DNA from: Bigelowiella natans CCMP2755
Lineage: Eukaryota > Cercozoa > Chlorarachniophyceae
Assembly (NCBI GenBank): GCA_000320545.1
Contig: ADNK01002290.1
Location: 62,001 to 126,000 of the forward strand
DNA length: 64,000 nucleotides
Direction of reading: 5' to 3'
The position numbers were made by a program, and so were the translations under genes. The first letter of the stretch is position 1. Every line of letters begins with the position of its first letter. Under the pieces are notes generated by a model. That model did not search any database, had not been told where the DNA came from, and was given only the letters and a program-made list of their open reading frames with translations. This document shows positions 1 through 14,700 of this stretch, in pieces.

Positions 1-50
1 GGTACGGATGCCGAAGTACGAGCCTTGCCATCATATATCATTCATTCATC

Positions 51-87
<37 letters not shown>

Positions 88-835
88 TTTAATGTGCTGC
101 TGTGCAGACGGCCTCAATAGAATCGCATTGGTGAGGATTTTCAAGCCATACTCCTTCCTTCCTTCTCCCCGCTCTGCTTTCATGTGCTGCTGCTGTGAGG
201 TAAAAAGACGACAGCATCACACACACACACACACTCGCACACACCATCTATGCCGCCAGGATCGTAGATATCGACTTTGTTTCTCCACCCAGCCTGTAAT
301 CGATCGATTATCATCATCATCATCATCATCATCATCATTAGCATAATGATCAATACAAAATTCGTCGGTAACAAACGCAGAACCATGATTATGGGATTTT
401 TTGGGAAGGGGATGATGAAGAAAGTCATCTACTTTGCAACCTTCGAGTTGCACTGATTTCGAATCAAGAGAGCCATCTTCTATATTTGCTGAATCTCCGC
501 CTACATTGTTCTGCAGCAATAACGAAGACCTTTAGGAATGAATAGATAATGGTCCACGTTTTTCACCACAATCATCATCATCACCATCGTTTTCATCATC
601 ATCTTCGTCACTTAGTAAAGGTGGTATATATTTGTTCTTTTTCTTTGCCTTTCTATCATCGTTGGTTCCATAGTCAAGCTGATTATCAGAGTAATGAACA
701 GAAAGATGTGGTATCAGGTGATTTTAGGCTTCGGATTCCTCCCGCATGCACAACCAACAAATATTCCTTAATTGATGATGACGAAGAAAACAAAAGTCTC
801 TGCTACCTTTCGTGGTTTTCCTAGCGCCGCCCAAG
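1..835 (-). CDS. PH-domain protein, partial (leftward, runs off the window)
   Basis: Exons read leftward. The clearest one, about 244-293, follows an ACAG acceptor and encodes GWVEKQSRYLRSWRHRW, the opening strand and basic loop of a pleckstrin-homology domain, and ends at a GTGTGT donor that leads into a CA microsatellite. Just upstream (about 294-510) the same strand is open through a low-complexity acidic stretch of Asp codons from the ATC repeat. A further acidic/basic open stretch (DDRKAKKKNKYIPP) lies at about 550-690. PH domains bind phosphoinositides or proteins at membranes. The rest of the domain and the carboxyl end lie left of the window, and the start was not found. The 5' end faces the rightward gene at 925, so the space between may be a shared promoter. 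Confident in the PH exon, not in the full model. Confidence 0.5.
53..87. repeat. (CA)n microsatellite
   Basis: Dinucleotide CA tract in an intron of the PH-domain gene. A second, shorter CA tract is at 217-243, directly after the PH exon donor. Confidence 0.9.
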
Positions 836-924
836 TGTCAACGTTCCCAGACTAAAGTGAATCACCAAAATCCGCACCTCAGCGAATCAATAAATTCTGG
901 ACAATTTTTTTTTCAAATATCACC

Positions 925-1203
925 ATGGCAGGTAGCTCTCTTCTCCGGGTAAGCTTGATACACTGCTGTATGTTTTTATGCTGGTTTAGTCACGCGGTGC
1001 TGGGTTAATGCTTGATGGTATTGTCCGTTCTTACTAAACAATATGCAAAGATTGCGTTCTATCATTACAACGTATGAGCTTTATGAATTTAATTCTTGTA
1101 AAATGTTCATGTTCTGCAGGAAGTTAAAGAGATTCATAATGATATTTAAACACACACATACGCACACGTACACGCACACACACACACGCGCGCACACGCA
1201 CAC

Positions 1204-1243
<40 letters not shown>

Positions 1244-2136
1244 GCATGTGATGAAGCCAACGAAATTTCCGTATTTTCAACTATCTGGACTGTTAGTTCG
1301 GTTTGACGGTATAAAAATGACCTCGACTATTCACCTCTTTGTCGTAAGTTATTCAAGATTTGGTTTCCAGGGAATTAATGGAATTTTGTGTGGTCAAGAG
1401 TTCCTGCTGCTTCCGGAAAATTTGACGGCAGACGCTGTCAATTTGAGGTTAAATGAGCGACAAAATCAAGTTGAGATCTCACCAAATTACGAAACAATGT
1501 TGTCGATAGTAAAAAGAAGTATCATTAGGGATGGAAGTGACTATGATTATGAGATTACTCGCGCCTCGTGCAGGGCTTTGAGGGAGGAATCCTTCCCCGA
1601 GGGAGCGTCAACCGATTATGTGAGAAGCAACAAGGCACGTAATGTAGTAATCATTGGATCCATAGACCGACAAATGCAGGACATTTTTTTGCTTAATTTA
1701 TTTCCTTTCTTTGTCGTATGACATCAATGGAAGATGACATTGAAGGTGAAGAAAGAGACATTCGCACTTCGAAATTGTAGTCAGAGTCAGCTTCACAACA
1801 CAGGACAGTCAAAAATGATTAAACGAATAAAAACCTTTGCTCTCCTCGAACGACTTGATCTAAACGAGTAATTTTGTTTTTTTCTTCGAACCAAAAACCA
1901 TATCGAACTATACTGATCATTCTGAAAGGCACAACTTCTACGCAGGACATTTTCCTACTACCTTTTGGAAGTGCGACATGCAGAGCATTTTGATGACGAT
2001 TTTCAAGGATTTCCTGGATTTCTCTCCTACAATTCCAATTTTGGCTCGGCCAGCTCGGAAAGCAGATCCTTCTCAGATAGATCTATCTCCAACACGGAAA
2101 AATCCTGCTCGAGCCAATTTCCAGGGGAAAAAATGA
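925..2136 (+). CDS. Small spliced gene of unknown function (176 aa model)
   Basis: Four exons join in phase: 925-948 (ATG in a CACCATGG context, MAGSSLLR, donor GTAAGC), 1244-1291, 1371-1638 (donor GTAATG) and 1946-2136 ending in TGA. The lengths 24, 48, 268 and 191 sum to 531 nt, an exact multiple of three. The product is a mixed soluble protein with an acidic middle (GSDYDYEITR) and a basic, proline-rich tail (LARPARKADP, ending QGKK). I recognise no domain. Intron 1 holds a CA tract followed by a long TA tract (1150-1240). It lies between a divergent PH-domain gene and the giant E3 gene, on the E3 strand, so it could be a 5' part of that gene, but the in-phase stop argues for a separate gene. 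Confidence 0.5.
1150..1240. repeat. (CA)n then (TA)n compound microsatellite
   Basis: An intronic CA/CG-rich tract passes into about 18 AT repeats. The next exon acceptor (ATTAG) lies immediately downstream of the AT tract. Confidence 0.9.
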
Positions 2137-2754
2137 TCAAGGGTATTTTAACTGAGAGACATGTAGATTCTGGCTAATTTTTACAACGAAGAATTCACCA
2201 CATGCCGGAATTGATAGTGAGATTGTATAAATACGCCGAACATTTCCCACAATGTGATCAGAAGGCACAAGTCGCACATTACAAACCTCAATAATCTTTT
2301 TGTCGTACAATAGCTTGCCTTCAATCGGAAGGCAGTTCTCATCTCTTTCGAGTTTGAGAAGCGGTGGGGAAAACCAAAGTAGAGTAAAGTCCTATTGGTG
2401 GTGATAGAAATAAGAACTTGCAGGATCTAATCGGGAGAGAGATACCTACTGCACAAAGGGTCCTCGAGAAGGTGTGAGCTGGACGAAAATGTCGACCTGG
2501 GAACTTCGGAAGGATCCCAAAATGCTGGTAGATCTATGCGCTTCTCACTAGAATTTTCCGAGTTGCCACTAATAAGTTTAATTTAATATCTACGTGTTTT
2601 CACCTTTTGGAAGAATTATTAAAAATGTTTATTTATGCAAAATGTACTACTCAGAGATGATTTTCAGCTTCGATGAGAGTCATTCTGTTGTTCGCGTCAA
2701 AATATCGTAAGCGTGGACAATTTTGAACCTCCGTGCCTTTTTCTATTACACAGA
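2137..2754. other. Spacer or 5' region of the giant E3 gene
   Basis: No complete gene seen. One exon-like piece at 2421-2471 (acceptor TTGCAG, donor GTGTGA) encodes IGREIPTAQRVLEK. A second possible exon ends at about 2707 (donor GTAAGC). Either could be a 5' exon of the downstream gene, but phases to the exon at 2755 could not be made to agree. Confidence 0.3.
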
Positions 2755-4106
2755 AGGAAGACCCCAACTACATGGAGGGAGAGGCTGAATGGGAGTACGA
2801 CGAATCAAATCCTGAATTTCTCCTAGGAAAACAGGTTTCAATCTTTTGGGCAGATTCCAAAGTTTGGTATAAGGGGAAAATCGACCAGTTTGACGAAAAA
2901 AACGGGAAGCACCATATTTCATGTAAGTTTATTATTATCTCCGAGTGCTAAGAGGGAGAGAGAGAGATGGGGGGGGGGGGAGGGAGGAGGGTAGATATTG
3001 CAGGGTTTGAAAGCCTTTGGGAGTGAAAGTTCAGTGATCAAGCCTTCACTTGTGTCGTGTTAATATTTCATATTGTTTACGGCGATTTTATGTCATTTCA
3101 GACGAAGACAACGATAAAAGGTAAATGTAGAACTGATATAGCCCCTGATTGGATAAAGTATGAAGCTTGATTTTTCTGTGTTCGTAGGTGGCATCGACTG
3201 GTTCAGTATTCATTCTCATTGTACGGTATGAAAGGCCAGCACATCGGGGAGAAACAAGACGAAGCGTATCGGCGGAAGTTTATACCGTACACCCCAAAAG
3301 GTTTATCTACCCTAATTCGCTAACTTATGATACTGTTATCATCATCGTTTATGTTTCCACACTCAGACGAGAAGTCTCGAACTGCAGTGACTTTCCATTG
3401 TATTCTTGACGGCAAATGGCTCTCCAACCAAGAAGAAATACAAGTTTATTTAAAGGGAAATCTCGCTGTCATGGGAACGTGGGATGGTGCTGGCGTACCG
3501 ATGACTCAAGATGCAAAAAATCCAAACCTATGGTAACGCGATTACACCTTCATTTTCCTTCGTGATGCCTCATCATTTATAATCTATCCATCATCATCCT
3601 CGAATCGTCAACAGGTTTGTGGAGGTAGAATTACCCTTCAGTCTCAATGAAAAGTGCCCTACTGGCATCTTCGAGTGGAAGTAATACATATAATTCGTTT
3701 TCCTCTATTTAGTTTTTTAATAATATTTCGCTCCCTCTCATCCTCGATTAACAGATTCGGAATTGGGCAAGGTGATAAGCAAATGCTTTTAGAAGGAGGT
3801 CTCAACCGTCGAGAGAAAAGCTGTCGTTTCCATTATTATGCGAGATTCAAGGCAAACCGAAAAGGTGGGAAATTCTGCTACTATCATTATTTTATGCGAA
3901 AACTAATTTACTACAAATTCATCCCTTTTATAATTTTCAGCCAAGGCCTACTTTAAAGGATACAAGCTGCCATCAATTGTTAGTGCGAACAAGCTCATCA
4001 TTTTGGATGAATTTCGTCTCGTGACTGAAGGTTAATAAATATTGACTTGTCGTTCAAATCCTTACCTTACATGATATAGAGGGAATGATGACTCGAACAA
4101 CTACGA

Positions 4107-4150
<44 letters not shown>

Positions 4151-7100
4151 CTAATACTTTTGTATTCATTCAGGCAAGAGAAAGGTGAAAGAATTTCTCT
4201 CGAAGCTTTATGCACTGCACCAGATCATTCCTGGAACACGCTCTCAATCGGAGGATCTTGTGGATGCAGCTCTTAAATTTTTACCTGAAAATGAAAAGGC
4301 AACCGGTGACATCTTATTTGCCCTAATGGCCGTGGTTGGTCGGTTTGGAGTCTCCTGCGACGAATTCAAAGAAGGTGGTAGATAAACCCTACTCACAAGA
4401 AGTTATATATTCGGAATGGTCATTGCTTTATCGTCAGAACTATTACAATAACTACTAGCATTATAATTGTTTTGCTTATCTCTAAAGCGTAACCACAACA
4501 TACAGTTGCAGAGGGCAACAGGACGTTTAAAGTTAGGAATGTGTTAAAGCCGGCTGGATGGTGTTGGTACGTTCAGAAGAAGCTCAACGTGGACACACTT
4601 TGTAAACTAGATCTTGAGGCTGCAATGGTGAGTTGATTAAATGGCAAAAAATAAAAAATTGCAGCTGAATTCCACCCAAGATCCTTTCTTTAAATCGTTA
4701 TCATATTTCATATCTACCTCGTTAGGGTAAGCGTATCCGTTGGTGCTTCAATGGTGTCAAAGAGTCAGTAAGTCGCTCTATGTATGAATGTGAGTTTTCA
4801 TGGCTTCGATTGGCGCCTCTTCTCGCGAAGCACAACGCCATGCCTGGATTGCTACAGAGCCCTAATGCGGGGATTCCTCAAGTTTTTAAAGTTGGGGACC
4901 GTGTCCGATGTAATTACAAGAAAAGGTGGCTTAAAATATCAATTTCTTTCCTTCTTCCCTCCCTTATTATCCCAGTTGTTCTGCAATGTAGTCATTTTGC
5001 ACTAATGTAAATATGAATGAGCCACACCTTCGAGTTTGAGATGTTTGTTCTTTCTTTCGTAGAGGAAAGTGGTACTCTGGACAGATCATGGCAAAGAGCG
5101 ATGCAGGCGTGTTTTTCGTTCAGTATGATGACGGAGATACGGAGGATGATGTTGCCGAATCCCAGTTGAATTCCATGAAAGGCTCCTCCAAGGAATCTAT
5201 TAAGATACGTAAGAATCTTGTCAAGTCGTTCGGAAAAGTGTGCAAGGAAATTCGAGTGTTAGCGGTTAGTTGCTTGAGTATCGCTCAGACTCTTGTAGCC
5301 GATGATGCTGCTATTCCCAATGAGGAAGGAAAAGGAATCGTCGCTGAGCCAGCAGGTGAGCAGGAAACTTCGAAGACCCGGGAAACAATTGAAAATATGG
5401 GGTTGGATTGGTTGAAGGCTCTTGTTAAGTTCGCACCCAGCACCGAGATGCTTACTTTGGTATTTAATGACGAGGTTGTTAGAGTACATGCGGCGAGCCT
5501 CATACCTACAGTCGAGGAATGGGTCAAAGGTGCTGAGTGGCAAGTTGGCGAGCTTGCTCATCTTCGAAAGCTATTGAGTGAGTGCAAGGGGCTTGGCCAC
5601 CCATCTATTGCGGAAGCTCTGTTGAAGTCGGACGCATGTGTTACTGAGGAGGTGAAATTTAAAGAGCTCCTAATCGATACGATCGTGGACTGCTGTAACG
5701 GACACCACTTGGTTCTCGATAAGAAAGAGGCTCTAACTGCTGATGAAGACCAACTTATGAAGGCCTTCACGCGGATGGATAGTGCGGCATATCTTTGGTT
5801 CAAGAAATGCTTTAAGGATAAACCTGTTCTTGAGGAGAGGCGATTGGTGAACGAGGGTTTCGTCAGAAAATGGGCCACGGTAGAACTATCACAGAAAGAC
5901 AAGCAAACTCTTCTTCTCAATACTTTGGCAGGGGCTTGTGACATGGTCAATCAACTCATGAGGGTAAAATACATTATGCTACGGCCGGCTAGTATCCTGT
6001 TCGAGCTGGATCGCTGTAAATTCCTGAAAAGAGACTCTGGCGCTGATGGACCTACGGCAGTGCTACAAAACCTGACTCGTCTTGGGGCACAGCACAGAGA
6101 TGGGTTCGATAGGTACAAACGCCCTCTCGCCGACTTCCTTTCGAAAAAGTGCACAAAGATTTTACATGAAATTGTTCCGTTCGTGAGGAACGACTCGAAG
6201 CTTTTGATGAAGGTACTCAAGGCTGTGGATGAGTTGCCTCGAGAATCTCACCTAAACCATAGACTGGTGCATTCGCTTCTCGCGACGGCAAGCAGCACAG
6301 ACTTGAAGGGCATCTTGCATAATGGAACCCTCTGGGGTGTAATCTTCAAGACCCGTGGTGTCGTAACCAAGGAGATGAAGGATAAGACCTTGCAGTCACC
6401 ATTGATGAACATGCTCTTCTACGCCCAATCACAGCTGAGAGAGTCAGCATTGTCTATGTTAGAAATGCCTTCCAGCATGGACAAGCTAGCAACTGAGTCC
6501 AAAATGATATCCATTGGAGTTGCGAAAAAGCTCATGCGTGAAGGCTTTGACGACATGAAGTTTATGCGTGAAAATCCAACTACCTCTGATTGGGTCAAGC
6601 ATTGTGGAATAACATCGAAGGAGGCCGAGGCATTGCTAAAGGCACTTAACACCTTCGACTCTGTGACAATGCAGACAATGCACGTGATCATGGCCTATAA
6701 GAAGCAATTTATGGACTTACTGGAACTCATCCAGTTCCGAAAGATCTCACCAGGAAAGCTGGATGCGCTATCGAGGGAAGTTATAGATTTTGATACTAAA
6801 CTCGAGCAGAGCAAGTTTTTCCTATCTTTCTACTGCAATTGTGGGGTTCGGATTAACATGCAAAATCTGAACAAGACAATCACCGACTGGGCGGCAACGT
6901 ACGATAATCTACAGCTCTCTAAAATACGCAGTCTATTCAGCAGCCTTCTTACACAGGACACGCTTGAAGCCTTTGATTGGCTTTACGCTGCAAGAACCAG
7001 TGCCTTGTTTCTTAAGCTCTGGACCGAAACAGGGAAAGATTTGGTAAGGGTAATGGACAAGCGCACGCGCCGTGCCAATGTCCAGACACCGTTTGCCCCA

Positions 7101-8598
7101 TTTTCAGGTGGTGCTAGTGGTGAGGAAAAAAAGGGGGGTGGTGGAGGAGGAGGAGGTGAATCCAAGAAATTCGAGCTGCTGGATGAGATGGCAATCACGT
7201 ACCGGCTGAGTCAGAAGGAAGTTATTGGAAAGCTTATTCCCGGTGTTCGTCGCAAATGGCAAGAGTTCAAAAACCTCGTGAGGACTGGACGGATCACTGT
7301 ACCCCACCTGGAAAAAACGTTCGCGACTCTACCCACTGACGAACGATATGCGTCGGAATTAGTAGTTTTATCTCGTACGGGCGATGGGAAGTCAAGCGGC
7401 TCATCTTCCCAAGACTCCTGGCTCAATGAATCCATGCTCAAGCTTAATGATTTCTCCATGCTGATATCGATGAAGAACTCAATTCCAGCCATCCTTCGCA
7501 TACGCAGCAAAGTCCTTGTGACCCTCTTCGATGATGATGATTCAGAGGAGACGAAGGCTGATACACTCTTCCAGAATTTGAGTGCATTGGAGGAAAAACT
7601 TTCAAAAGAGTGGCAGAAGCACACACTCAAGTCTCTATCGAATCTGGTCGGTCCTGTGAAGGCAGAGCTGGGAACGCAGCTTTCCAGCGCTCAGCTTCGG
7701 TTTCTCACCATCCTAGGTGCGGAACCCAACGATCCTATGACGAAATGGCTGCTGAACCAAAAAGACCAGGGGCAATTTAACCAGTGGCGTCAATTTGCTA
7801 CTGACTCCTGCGGTGAAGCCAATGTCCTTAACGCGGTCGCTAGCACTGTCGCCTTGCGCACATCTCTATTGAAGCTGCTGTACCAGAGGCCTCCATACAA
7901 AAATCTCAAAGGGTTTATGGATTGCTTTCGTGGTACGGTAGAGATGAATGGACTCGAAACTCTGCTACATCTTGAGACTGTGGCGCACGGTTTCAACCTA
8001 CTGCAACGTGCGGACCCAGGCGGTTCCTCAGGTGTTAAGGCCTGTAAAGACATCATCCACTTCCTCAAGCACGGAAAATTACACTTCAAATCCTCTCCCA
8101 ATGCTCAGAACATTCTCTGGCTTCGTCCCTACTGGGAGAAGAAAGACTTGGTCGAAGAAGGAGGAGGAGCAGCAGCAGTCAAAGATACCAAGTCTAATAA
8201 AGGGGACAACAGCAAAGGTGCTTCTCCCTCTCCTCCGGTGGTAACTACTATAATCAAGAAGCCTTCCTCGTCGCCATCCTCTTCCCTAGAAACAAGGGAA
8301 GAGAGCTTTGAGTATCTCTTGGACCTTCGATCAAAGATTGTTATGACTGAGATTCCGGTGAGAATGGAGAAGGAATTCAAGATGAGCGCGCTTATAGCAA
8401 GTTTTCTTGATCAGCTCCATGTGGCACTCGACATTAAACAGGAGATTGAAAACCTCTACACCGCAGGACACTTTGCCTTTCAGGAGGGGTACACACTGGA
8501 TCTTGATCTTGGTATCAACAGTCTACCACACTTTCACAAGACTCTGCTTTCGCTTCGCAACGAGTCGCAGAATTGGATGGATATCGTTAAGGTAGTAG

Positions 8599-8631
<33 letters not shown>

Positions 8632-8689
8632 CTCGCAGTATTTTATTTCGATGCTATATTACAGTATGCAGTCGTTATTGTGTAAAACA

Positions 8690-8741
<52 letters not shown>

Positions 8742-11700
8742 CACATACTTCGTTACGTTTTGAAATTTCCTCTCATTAATAGGTGATTCAAGCACGATTT
8801 TTTATAGATTCATTTGATTGATATCAAGTATCCTCCTCCTCCTTCTCCTCCCTCAGGGCACACGGCGCAAGTACTACCATCTCAATTTTTTTAGCATGCG
8901 GGAACTCATAAAGTTGATTTGCATCCTCGATGGAACTGCGAAGATCCAGAAAGAGGTGAGGTGGAGGAAGGAAAATGGTGAGAATAAGAAAGGAGATAGT
9001 AAGGAGGAGAAGAAGGAGGAAGAGTACATTCCTGAGACATGGAACTGTCCTAGCTGCACCACTTCCAACAAGATGGAGTATGTATTTTGCATGGTGTGTA
9101 CGGCCGAGAGAACTCCAAAGTGGACCCGACTTTTGGCGAAGCACGGGGGGAAAAGACCAGCGAACATGGCCAAGAAACGAACCCGGAAACCACCTCGTCA
9201 TAGGGAACAGAGAGCTCCCTATGATTCTGTAGAAGACCTTATATCCATGCTGCACTTGACGTCCTCTAGTATTAATGAGGACTATGTTCGCAATCATTTT
9301 AGCCGGTGGTGTAAAGTGTTGAACGAAGGAATCGAGTCACGTCGTGAAAAAGACACTGAACTAATGAAGCACACGAATCAGTTTAAGCTAGAGACCTTGG
9401 GTCAGATGCTGCAAAGCCTTCTTGTTTCCTCTCCGCCTCAGGACAGTAAGGGAATAGAAGGGAAGGGAGGGAATAGTAATATGAAGGGTGGTAGTGGTGG
9501 TGGTGGTGGTGGGCAAATCTTCGCTCATATTCGTGCAATACCGCCTCCTGGTCGTGATGCTAAGAACTCATCTGATTTACTCATTACTGTGGAGGACGAG
9601 AAAGAAGATGGCGAGGAGGGCGAGAAGAGACTACCAATCTACGTTACGTGTGCTAAATCTCCTCAGCATGTTATTGAAGTGGTATTATCTGTGTATGTGC
9701 GGCGAAGTAGACTTCCCGAACCTGGGGAGATTCTCTTCTGTAACTCCGAAACAACCCTGGAGGAGATAGAGCTGCTATTCTACCGATTCCTATCTGCCAA
9801 ATTGCATGGAAGAGGCCATTTCGTGTTTTGCATGGCAGATATCCATGCTCTCACTTACACCCAACAGGTTGCGGTCTTAGATAGGCTGCGCGAAGTGATG
9901 GCTGATTATGGTGTGGAGAACGCGGCCTCGCTTTTATTTGTAAGTGGTAAACCTAGGCAGGTGCTCTTGAATACCCTGTCAGCCCACGTTGTGACTCTAG
10001 ACCCCTTAGATGTCAAAAGTTTGCAGGAAGCCCTTCGCTATGCCACGAAACGCCACTGTGGTGAGACTCTATGCGTATCGTCCAATATTAATGGGGCCGG
10101 GAAATCGTCTTATATTTTAAAGGAAGTCGGAATGAGGCAAGGGCAAAAGCAAGAGGCTATAGTCTATCGCAGAGTCGCGTACCATGAAAGCTCTACAGCA
10201 GGAACTCTCGTAGAGCGCCTCAGCAAGTTCCATGGTATAAAAATGGCCAACGCATTCCACCTTCATATTGGCCATATAATCCCAGCTAACGCCAACACAT
10301 GCCTCTTCGAGCTCCTCATTGTCGGCACTCTAAAGAACAAGGAGACTTGTGATGTGTATGCACGTAGCAACCGCGATGCTTACTACTTGGAAATACCCAA
10401 CTCCAGTGGTAATAAGACTGCGAGAGCATTGAGGTTCTGCATGCTGCTACCCACACAGCATCTTCGATGTGATGCTGAACATCTCTCCTACGTGCTCCCA
10501 ATATTCCGTAATCCTCCACTCAACACTCGAATCCGGCTTCAACTACAGCCGTTTAGTACGGATCCCATGGTTTACACGACACAATTTCTCAAGGCGTTCA
10601 AAGAGGGCAAATTACAGGCAAATAATCAAAAGTTCGACCTCTCTTGGGACCCAAATCTGACGGAAGCACCGAAGCCAAATGAGGCTTTTGCCCTGTTGCA
10701 AGAGTTTACTAAGAATAAGCGTATGCCAGGAGACGAGCCAAGTTTTATCATTTTTGATAACTTTGCCCGTTTCATGAAGGATTCCTTTCTTGGCATGGAC
10801 CCCAACTTCGGTTTTGAGCCTCTAAAACCCGCCTACGTGCAATATTTGCAAGGTCTGGAAGGCCTACGACATGCATTTGTATCGATGTTGATAGCAACAT
10901 CCAAAGATTTCGCACTCAGGGCGGTACCACGTGGGCGCCAGTACGGCAGACTTGCATCCAAGGCGAGTGAGCTAAGAATGGGCGATGCTAAAAACCAGCA
11001 GCTATCTGAGGAGGAGCAGTTGGCCATGGCTTTGAGCCTCAGTGCTGCAGAGCATGCTGTCCCACCAAAGAAGATCATTAAACCTCCAGGATCATCACAT
11101 AAAAATAAAAAACGTACTTCTCATGCTGGGCTTCTTTTTGAGGATGACATTGGCGACATGCCGGCAGTTTTCCCTCCTTCACTCCCATCTCTAGGCCGCG
11201 TGCCAAGTACAGAGGAACGTGATGCTCAGAAATTACAGCCTCCAGCGCTTGGTCGCCAAAACTCCAACGAAATGGCAGCGAGGTTCGAGAACATGATGCG
11301 GTGGGACGACACCGACCATCCTGTGTGTGTATGGTACGCAAACGAGCGTCAAGGAATTGGCTACGAAGGTTTTGATATTCTCTCCCTAAACGATCACTTC
11401 CTTTACCAATACATTAGCCGTGGGCTCCTCAACAACCTCAATGCAGCGGTTCCAGGAGGCTTCAAAAACATGTCGCGTGACTGGAAAAACATGCGATCTG
11501 AAGAGGGTATTGGCATTTTGAAGAAGGTGGAGGGTAGAACGTATGGTGCACCTCCCGAGATGAAGATCGAGCGCATCGATCCTTCATATGTCATCACAAT
11601 CGACAACATGCTCAAAATGCTCTCCATACAGCTTCGACTCAAGAATGGTCTTCCTGTTGTTATTATGGGGGAGACTGGATGCGGCAAATCGTCGCTGATT

Positions 11701-14700
11701 CGCCAGCTCTGCGCCATCCTAAATCTGCCTCTACGCACCCTAAATATCCACGGCGGTATGAACGCGGAGGACATCGTGGCTTGGATGGACATACAGATTA
11801 AAGCGTCAGAAATGCTGGAGGAGAAGGAGCGGCTGGTGCTGCTCCTTGACGAGGTAAATACTTGCAATTGTATGGGGCTCTTCAAGGAGATTGTGTGCGA
11901 CCGCTCAGTTCAGGGACGCTTCTTGCCCGAAAACGTCAAGATCATCGCCGCTTGTAATCCATACCGATTAAAGTCTAAGGAGGCGTTAAAAGCAGAGGGT
12001 TGCGGTCTTGTATTCGACCACTTTGAAGGAAAAGCCTTGGGTGACAATGTAGGCACCGGAATCCAAGATCCACTACGCAATCTGGTCTACCGCGTCCATC
12101 CTCTCCCGGAGTCCATGATTGATCACGTCTTTGACTTTGGAGCTCTACCGCCTGAGACTGAAAGCATTTATATTCGTGCTATGCTGCGCCGGCAGCTTGG
12201 TATCTATCTCCGACAGGAGGAGAGTAAAGACAAGAAGGGAGGGGGAGGACATCATGACGGGGAAGGAGACATCAAGCTGAAAGACGGGGGTGCACTCAGT
12301 GAAAAGGAACGCATTAAACAGCTGATGAAACAGGCGATTCAAGGCAAGAAATACGGCAGCAGATATGGCGCTTCGTCGTCTGCCCAGAGAACCCTTGCGC
12401 AAATGATTCAAGAACGACGCCAGCTGGAACAAGCACAACGAAACTCCTTGGGAGGAGGAGGAGGAGGAGGAGGATCATCAGCGTTAATTGGTAGTAGTAG
12501 TAGTAGTAGCAGCAGCTTCTTTGGCAGACCAGCACCACCTCCTACATCAGGCAGCGAGGGGGCTGGGGGCGGAGGACAGCCTCCGATTACTCAGGAAGAG
12601 ATGAAAAAAATGATGGAGGATCTCGAGAAGAATCAGAAGGAGGACGGATTTGTTGACTTTGTGGAGGTGTTTGCCCGCCTCATCTGTGTATCGCAGGAGT
12701 TTGTGCGCAAATATTACAACGGAGAACGAAGCGTTGTATCGCTACGTGATGTAGCGCGTTGTGTTAAGATTTTCAGATGGTTCGGAGAGCATTTTGCTAA
12801 CTATATTGGTAAGAATTCAGAGCCAAAGTGGGATGCAGGAGACTTCTTCAACGTTAAGGAAGTTGCACGAGAACATGTCAGGAGTGCGATGATCATGTCA
12901 CTTGGTAGGTCAATCATTGTTATCATAATTAATAATAATAATAATAATAAATAATAATAATACGAAGAGAAGGAGTCCTGGAAACTGCTTCTGTTGAGAG
13001 GAGGAGGAGGAGGAGGAGGGTGGGGGGAAGGGATAAAAGCAAGTAGCAGTTGAAATAATAGTACTAGTAGTCTGCCGTGCTGTATCCGCGACGAGATAAG
13101 GTTCTGCAAAATTATATAAGAAAACCTTGATTTGGTGTTTCTGTTCCGTCTACACGAAGGACAAACTTCCTGACAAATAGCTGCTTTCAAATTTATGATT
13201 AACGATTTGGAAGAATTATGCCTCTGCTTTCATGTTTGATACTATCACGAATGTTATCCTCACTATCATCTTTATCATCATCATTGTAATAAGTTCCTGC
13301 CTCCCCTCTCCCCCTCATCCTCCTCCTCCTCCTCCTCCTCCTCCTCCTCCTCTCCTCCTCTTTAAATCAGCTTACTGTTTTCACGCTCGGTTGGATCGTA
13401 ATGCACGCCGAGAGTATGGGGTTGCATTGCAACGTGAATGGGAGCGAATGCAAGATCCCATTGGGTATGAGGAGCTCGGTACGTTGTATGCGGCGTTGTT
13501 CGGAGGTACGCCACAACGAGTTCCAAAATATGGGCCCCGTTGCACGTGGCTCGAGCTCAACGCAGGCAGGTTCTCGTCAATCGTTAATGATGTTATGCGG
13601 GCCTTTGTATCACATCTCAAGCTCGGAAAAGGTGAGAAGAATAGTATGTTAGCCTTGCTACTTGAGTCATGGGAGCGTCTTGTTTAGTAGGCTTGAGAGA
13701 ACATCTAGCTAGTAGTAAGATTTACTACAGCGTATTAAACTCTGTGCTGCTGTGCTGCTGCTGTGTGCATCCATTCTTTCGTCACCACAGTATGTGCTCA
13801 TTTTTCAATACTGGTTGTCATTCAATAAATGTTATCATCTTCATCATCCGAAAAAAGGTATCGCTCTAAACGAAGCGCTGCTTGAGAACTTATTCATGAT
13901 TATGATCTCGGTGCTGAACCGAATTCCGATTTTTGTCGTGGGGAAACCTGGTACTTCAAAGTCACTGGCAATGGGATTGATTCAGGCTAACATGAATGGA
14001 GAAGCTTCCGACAATGAGTTCCTCTGCTCTTTACCAGCCGTAGAGGTGTTCAGTTATCAATGTTCCCCTCTCTCCACCAGTGCTGGCATTCAGCAGGCCT
14101 TTGACTCGGCCAGGCGTTACAAGATGCAATCCCCTAACGTAATAACCGTCGTCTTGCTTGATGAGGTCGGTCTTGCCGAGCAGAGCCCCCATTTACCTCT
14201 AAAGGTCCTGCACAAAGTTCTTGATGAGGGTGGAGACTATGCGCTGGTGGGCATCTCTAACTGGTCGCTTGACCCAGCCAAGATGAACCGTGCGGTGCAT
14301 CTCTATCGCCCTGCACCGACGGTAGAGGATCTATCTCGTACGGCTATGGGTATGGTGCAGAGCGCCATGCTTGGTGGGTTTTTGAGGCAGATCGCTAAGG
14401 CGTACAATCTTGTTTATGAAGGACAAAAGCAGAGAGACTTTTGGGGGCTGAGAGAATTCTACTCCACCGTCAAACATATCAATCGTCAGCTGACCGAGGC
14501 AGAGGGTGAAAAGAAGAACCAGCTTGACGGTGATGTCCTTATGAATGCGATTCAACGGAACTTCGGAGGAAAGCCTGAGGAGACGAAAAAAGTTGTAACG
14601 ACGTTCTTTAAGTCTCTCGGTATCTCCGAAACAGACGTGTTGCAGATGAACACGACCGACCTCATCAGCCAAAATATTAAGTCCAGCGAAGCTCGGCATT

